Assembly (NCBI GenBank): GCA_024281095.1
Contig: JAMXLJ010000089.1
Span: 1 to 64,000 of the forward strand
DNA length: 64,000 nt
Reading direction: 5' to 3'
From: Acidimicrobiia bacterium
GTDB taxonomy: Bacteria > Actinomycetota > Acidimicrobiia > IMCC26256 > JAMXLJ01
The position numbers and the translations under genes are program-made. Below the pieces are notes generated by a model. The model had not been told where the DNA came from. It was given only the letters and a program-made list of their open reading frames with translations, and made no database searches. The number at the start of each line of letters is the position of its first letter. The stretch's first letter is position 1. This document shows positions 61,405 through 64,000 of this stretch, one piece after another.

Positions 61405-61426
61405 GGCGCCCTTACCGAAGGGCGCC
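61405..61426. terminator. Hairpin in the convergent intergenic region
   Basis: GGCGCCCTT (61405-61413) pairs perfectly with AAGGGCGCC (61418-61426) around a 4-nt loop. It follows the FAAL gene and faces the SCO1664-family gene, so termination from either side is possible. No T-run. Confidence 0.5.
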
Positions 61427-61466
61427 AAGCAGGAGCGGTGAGCTTGCGAGCGCGACGAGGAGGCAT

Positions 61467-61499
61467 CCGTTGGTGTGATGCGCAGCATCACACCAACGG
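61467..61499. terminator. Strong hairpin with 15-bp arms overlapping the SCO1664-family stop
   Basis: CCGTTGGTGTGATGC (61467-61481) and GCATCACACCAACGG (61485-61499) are perfect inverted repeats with a 3-nt loop; the right arm codes for the last residues of the minus-strand gene. Such symmetry and stem length are unusual for a simple terminator. No T-run follows. Confidence 0.55.
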
Positions 61500-62198
61500 C
61501 CAGGGAACGGAGTGGTAGCCCGGCTCGGGCTCCGGCAAGCGTTTCGTGCGGAGCAGCTGACGGGCCCGGTCAGTGAGCGCGTCGACCTCCATTGGTGACA
61601 GCAGCGCCGCGAGCTGCTCGCGCAGGCAGTCGTCGGTGGCAACCCGCTCGACGGCGTCGAGCAGCTCGGCATCGAGGTCGTCGCCGGCGAAGTCCCAGAT
61701 GACGGTCCGCAGCTTGTCGTGCGGGTGGAATGTCAGGCCGTGATCGATGCCCCACACGTGGCCGTCGGATTGTGCGCGCAGGCAGTGACCCGCCTTGCGG
61801 TCGGCGTTGTTCGCCAGCACGTCGAAGACCGCGAACTTCCGGAACACGTCCTCGTGCGTCTCGAGCAGCGTGAAGTAGTGCTCCTCGGGATCGTGCTCGA
61901 TGAAGCGTTGCACGCTGCCGATCCCCAACGGCCCGTCGCGCAGCACGGTCTCGGGCACGATCGACCAGCCGAGCGCCTCCGACAGCACGTACGCGGCGAC
62001 CTCGCGGGCGCACAGGGAGCCCTGCGGAAAGTCCCACAGGGGCCGCTCGCCCCGGCGCGGCTTGTAGACCACGACCGCCTGCACACCGTCACCGTCGACA
62101 CACGCGAGAAACGTGCCGTTCGACGACCACGGCATGCGACCGAGTACCTCGAGCTCGCCCTCGGCGAGATGCTCCCGGCTCAGTTCCACCGCGGGCAC
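61488..62198 (-). CDS. SCO1664-family protein (kinase-like, PI3/4-kinase-related)
   Basis: A 236-residue protein from the GTG at 62198. It shows the kinase-like pattern of the SCO1664 family: SSNGTFLACVDGDGVQAVVVYKPRRGERPLWDFPQG, VFDVLANNADRKAGHCL and the WGIDHGLTFHPHDKLRTVIWDFAGDDL segment that would hold the catalytic Asp. In actinobacteria this protein is found with a DUF3090 protein, a histidine phosphatase and often the mycothiol ligase MshC. The start overlaps the DUF3090 gene; a longer start at 62240 is possible. The 3' end lies in a hairpin. Confidence 0.9.
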   Translation of the reverse strand: MPAVELSREHLAEGELEVLGRMPWSSNGTFLACVDGDGVQAVVVYKPRRGERPLWDFPQGSLCAREVAAYVLSEALGWSIVPETVLRDGPLGIGSVQRFIEHDPEEHYFTLLETHEDVFRKFAVFDVLANNADRKAGHCLRAQSDGHVWGIDHGLTFHPHDKLRTVIWDFAGDDLDAELLDAVERVATDDCLREQLAALLSPMEVDALTDRARQLLRTKRLPEPEPGYHSVPWPLV

Positions 62199-62713
62199 TG
62201 ATGTCCGGCCGGGTCGATCGGCTGCTCGCACAACGGACACGTGGGACGCCCGGCCGCAACCGCCGCGGCGCCGCTCGCGGCCATTGCGCGTATCTGACTC
62301 CGGGTCGCGTAGATGCGTGCGACGAACCCCTCCTCGTCGTCGTCATCGTCGCCGGCGCTCTCGTCGTCGTCGTCGTCGGAGCTCTCGCGCAGCTCGAGGA
62401 GCACGAGCCGGCGGTCGGGCTCGAAGCCGAGCCCGATCATGCGGGCCCGGAACAACGGCACGGCGGGCTCCGCGATCGTCGCCTCCTCGCGCACCGCGCT
62501 GACGTCGCCGCCGTCCTCGGGAAAGTCCTCCGCGAGCCGGTCGAGGAAGGCCACGGCCTCCGCGGCGAGCAGCGCGATCTGTTCCTTCTCGACGAGCACG
62601 GTGAGGCGGGCGCCGTCCTTGCCGGCCTGGATGTAGAACGCGCGCGCACCAGGCGCGCCGACTGCGCCCGCGCTCAGCGCGTCGACTCCGTCGAGCTCGA
62701 TCACGTCACCCAT
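62180..62713 (-). CDS. DUF3090 family protein
   Basis: The 177-residue protein has the DUF3090 pattern (RAFYIQAGKDGARLTVLVEKEQIALLAAEAVAFLDRLAED, FRARMIGLGFEPDRRLVLLELRE), an acidic run of Asp/Glu near residue 115-130 and a C-terminal zinc-ribbon motif CPLCEQPIDPAGHQCP. It is encoded between the histidine phosphatase (8-nt overlap) and the SCO1664-family protein in the usual order. The function is unknown; the set is linked to thiol metabolism by its common neighbourhood. Confidence 0.92.
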   Translation of the reverse strand: MGDVIELDGVDALSAGAVGAPGARAFYIQAGKDGARLTVLVEKEQIALLAAEAVAFLDRLAEDFPEDGGDVSAVREEATIAEPAVPLFRARMIGLGFEPDRRLVLLELRESSDDDDDESAGDDDDDEEGFVARIYATRSQIRAMAASGAAAVAAGRPTCPLCEQPIDPAGHQCPRWN

Positions 62714-63551
62714 CCTGCACCTCGTGCTCGGACGTGCCGCTGCCGGCGTCCGTTTCGCCGGCGGGCCCCGGCGCGGTTGTCGACGACGCAGTCGGTGACG
62801 GCGGCACCACGTCGGAGAGGTCGCCCGTGTCGTTGCACTTCAACAGGGCCGCGCCGTGGGCCGACAGCGCGACCGCAGTGACCGACGCCGGCGAGACGAC
62901 GATGCGCTGGAACAAGTCGAGGTGCACGCCCGTGTAGTGCGCGATCGCGGCCTTGATCGGATCCGCGTGCGACACGACCACGATGACGCTCCCCTCGTGC
63001 TCCGTCGCGACCTCCTCGAGCGCGGTCACCATGCGCGCCTGCATCCCCGCGAGCGATTCCCCCCCTGGAAAGCTTGCCCGCGACGGCGCGAGTTGCACCG
63101 TCTTCCACAACTCCGTCTTCGCAAGCTCAGCCAGCTTGCCCCCGGTCCACTCGCCGTAATCAGCCTCGATCACTCCGGGAAGCGGCCGCACGACCATCCC
63201 GTGGTGGCGGGCGATCGCTTCCGCAGTCTGGGTCGTGCGCTCGATCGGGCTCGCGTACACCGCGGTGACCGGCAGCGATGCGAGCCGCTGCGCAACCGCC
63301 TCCGCCTGCGTGCGGCCGGTGTCGGACAGGTCGATCCCCGGAGTTCGACCGGAAAGCATCGGCCCGGTCTGCGCGGTGACGGCGTGGCGCACGAGCAGCA
63401 GCGTGGTGATCTTCGGCGTGGCGGCGGCGGCCTCGTCGGGTACCGAAGACCCGCCCGTTGCCGGCGCCCCGTGGCGAGTCCCCGACTGCGGTTCGGTGCC
63501 GTCGACGCTCGCGTCCCCGGCAGCCGGACGAACCTGCGTCGTGTCGGACAT
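62706..63551 (-). CDS. Histidine phosphatase family protein (MSMEG_4193-like)
   Basis: The 281-residue protein has the phosphoglycerate-mutase-like motif LLLVRHAVTAQTGPMLSGRTPGIDLSDTGRTQAEAVAQRL (catalytic His in RHA), SPIERTTQTAEAIA, EADYGEWTGGKL and VVVVSHADPIKAAIAHYTGV. About 45 N-terminal residues and the 50-residue C-terminal tail are low-complexity. ATG at 63551 is chosen. It heads the phosphatase-DUF3090-SCO1664 operon and is divergent from the DUF3151 gene. Confidence 0.93.
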   Translation of the reverse strand: MSDTTQVRPAAGDASVDGTEPQSGTRHGAPATGGSSVPDEAAAATPKITTLLLVRHAVTAQTGPMLSGRTPGIDLSDTGRTQAEAVAQRLASLPVTAVYASPIERTTQTAEAIARHHGMVVRPLPGVIEADYGEWTGGKLAELAKTELWKTVQLAPSRASFPGGESLAGMQARMVTALEEVATEHEGSVIVVVSHADPIKAAIAHYTGVHLDLFQRIVVSPASVTAVALSAHGAALLKCNDTGDLSDVVPPSPTASSTTAPGPAGETDAGSGTSEHEVQDG

Positions 63552-63610
63552 CCGAACGATGCTACCGGTACGCCCTGTGAATCCTGCCCTGCGGTCTACA
63601 TTCAACGGTC

Positions 63611-64000
63611 ATGCCGGACCTACCCGTCCAGCTCTCCACTGAAGGGCCTCCCGACACGGTCCTGCCGCCCGAGGCGCCCGAGGCGGTCGACGCGCTCGAA
63701 CATGCGATGGCGGAACCGCCGGAGCGGCGGCGCGAGGCGGTCGCGTCCGTCGTGGCGCGCTGGCCGCGCTTCCTCGACGCGTGGGCCGCGATGGGCACGC
63801 TGGGCCGCGACGCGGTCGAGCGCTACGCATACTTCCGCGTCGGATACCACCGTGGCCTGGACCGGCTGCGCCAGGCGGGGTGGCGCGGCAACGGCTACGT
63901 CCGTTTCGCCCACGCGACCAACCGGGGCTTTCTGCACGCGCTCGACGGCTTGCGTGCCGCGGCGGCGGAGATCGGAGAGCGTGACGAAGAGCAGCGCTGC
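63611..64000 (+). CDS. DUF3151 family protein (3' end outside window)
   Basis: At least 130 residues: MPDLPVQLSTEGPPDTVLPP, EAVASVVARWPRFLDAWAAMG, DAVERYAYFRVGYHRGLDRLRQAGWRGNGYVRF, the conserved core of the DUF3151 family of actinobacteria, followed by a charged tail. The frame is open at the right edge, so it continues beyond the window, but the family is only about 130-140 residues long. TACATT ends 8 nt before the ATG and could be a -10 element. The function is unknown. Confidence 0.88.
   Translation, partial: MPDLPVQLSTEGPPDTVLPPEAPEAVDALEHAMAEPPERRREAVASVVARWPRFLDAWAAMGTLGRDAVERYAYFRVGYHRGLDRLRQAGWRGNGYVRFAHATNRGFLHALDGLRAAAAEIGERDEEQRC

Overview
The window comes from a high-GC bacterium with many GTG and TTG starts and many stop/start overlaps of the ATGA, GTGA and TTGA type. 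Gene content points to an actinobacterium, most likely Acidimicrobiia or a relative (inference from gene families, no search run). The supporting features are an acyl-CoA carboxylase epsilon subunit, a DUF3090 / SCO1664-family / histidine-phosphatase trio, DUF3151, an FrhB-like F420 protein, and neighbourhoods recalled from mycobacteria: asd-lysC, recR-ybaB-dnaX-ffs, tRNA-Ser with tadA, and a DUF4129-DUF4350-MoxR-DUF58-SpoIIM-RDD membrane locus. No transposase, integrase, phage gene or CRISPR array was seen.

1-10.9 kb is the accessory part and the most interesting. It looks like an undescribed peptide-maturation (RiPP) locus. Three paralogous small proteins have a shared leader-like half and a Cys-rich tail (3723-4703). 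They are followed by a radical SAM/SPASM maturase (2357-3709) and a Ser/Thr kinase with kelch-like repeats cut by the left edge. Divergently lies an ECF sigma factor with a C-terminal HxxxCxxC motif (4807-5514). A converging, translationally coupled operon (10543 to 5532) encodes an FHA / degenerate-peptidase / ABC exporter / cyclic-nucleotide-binding-like fusion, a GAF protein, a cytoplasmic subtilisin and a small helical protein. An AAC-N16-CGTC element, the usual ECF promoter pattern, sits before the first precursor. The proposed logic is sigma-driven precursor synthesis, radical cross-linking of cysteines, leader removal by the subtilisin, and export by a transporter that may be gated by phosphorylation through its FHA domain.

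10.9-35 kb is mostly metabolism and signalling. It holds asd-lysC, a membrane cyclophilin, an S51-like protein lacking the nucleophile, 3-hydroxybutyryl-CoA dehydrogenase and ethylmalonyl-CoA mutase, a degenerate GGDEF protein, a long-chain acyl-CoA synthetase, a CoA transferase, an adenylate cyclase-YHS fusion, a GAF-PAS-GGDEF-EAL protein, a phosphoesterase, acyl-CoA carboxylase beta and epsilon subunits, Hsp20, a hydrolase, the acyl-CoA epimerase, crotonyl-CoA carboxylase/reductase and a thiolase. Together these supply much of the ethylmalonyl-CoA pathway from acetyl-CoA.

35-46 kb is a conserved membrane-assembly locus followed by recR, ybaB, dnaX, the SRP RNA and tRNA-Ser(GGA). 46-51.7 kb carries an acyl-CoA synthetase, a P450, an APH-like kinase and a protein of unknown function, then tadA and tRNA-Ser(CGA). 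51.7-64 kb carries two cupins, a large LuxR-type ATPase regulator, metF, an FrhB-like protein, NhaA fused to a receiver-like domain, a fatty-acyl-AMP ligase, the SCO1664/DUF3090/phosphatase trio and a DUF3151 gene cut by the right edge.
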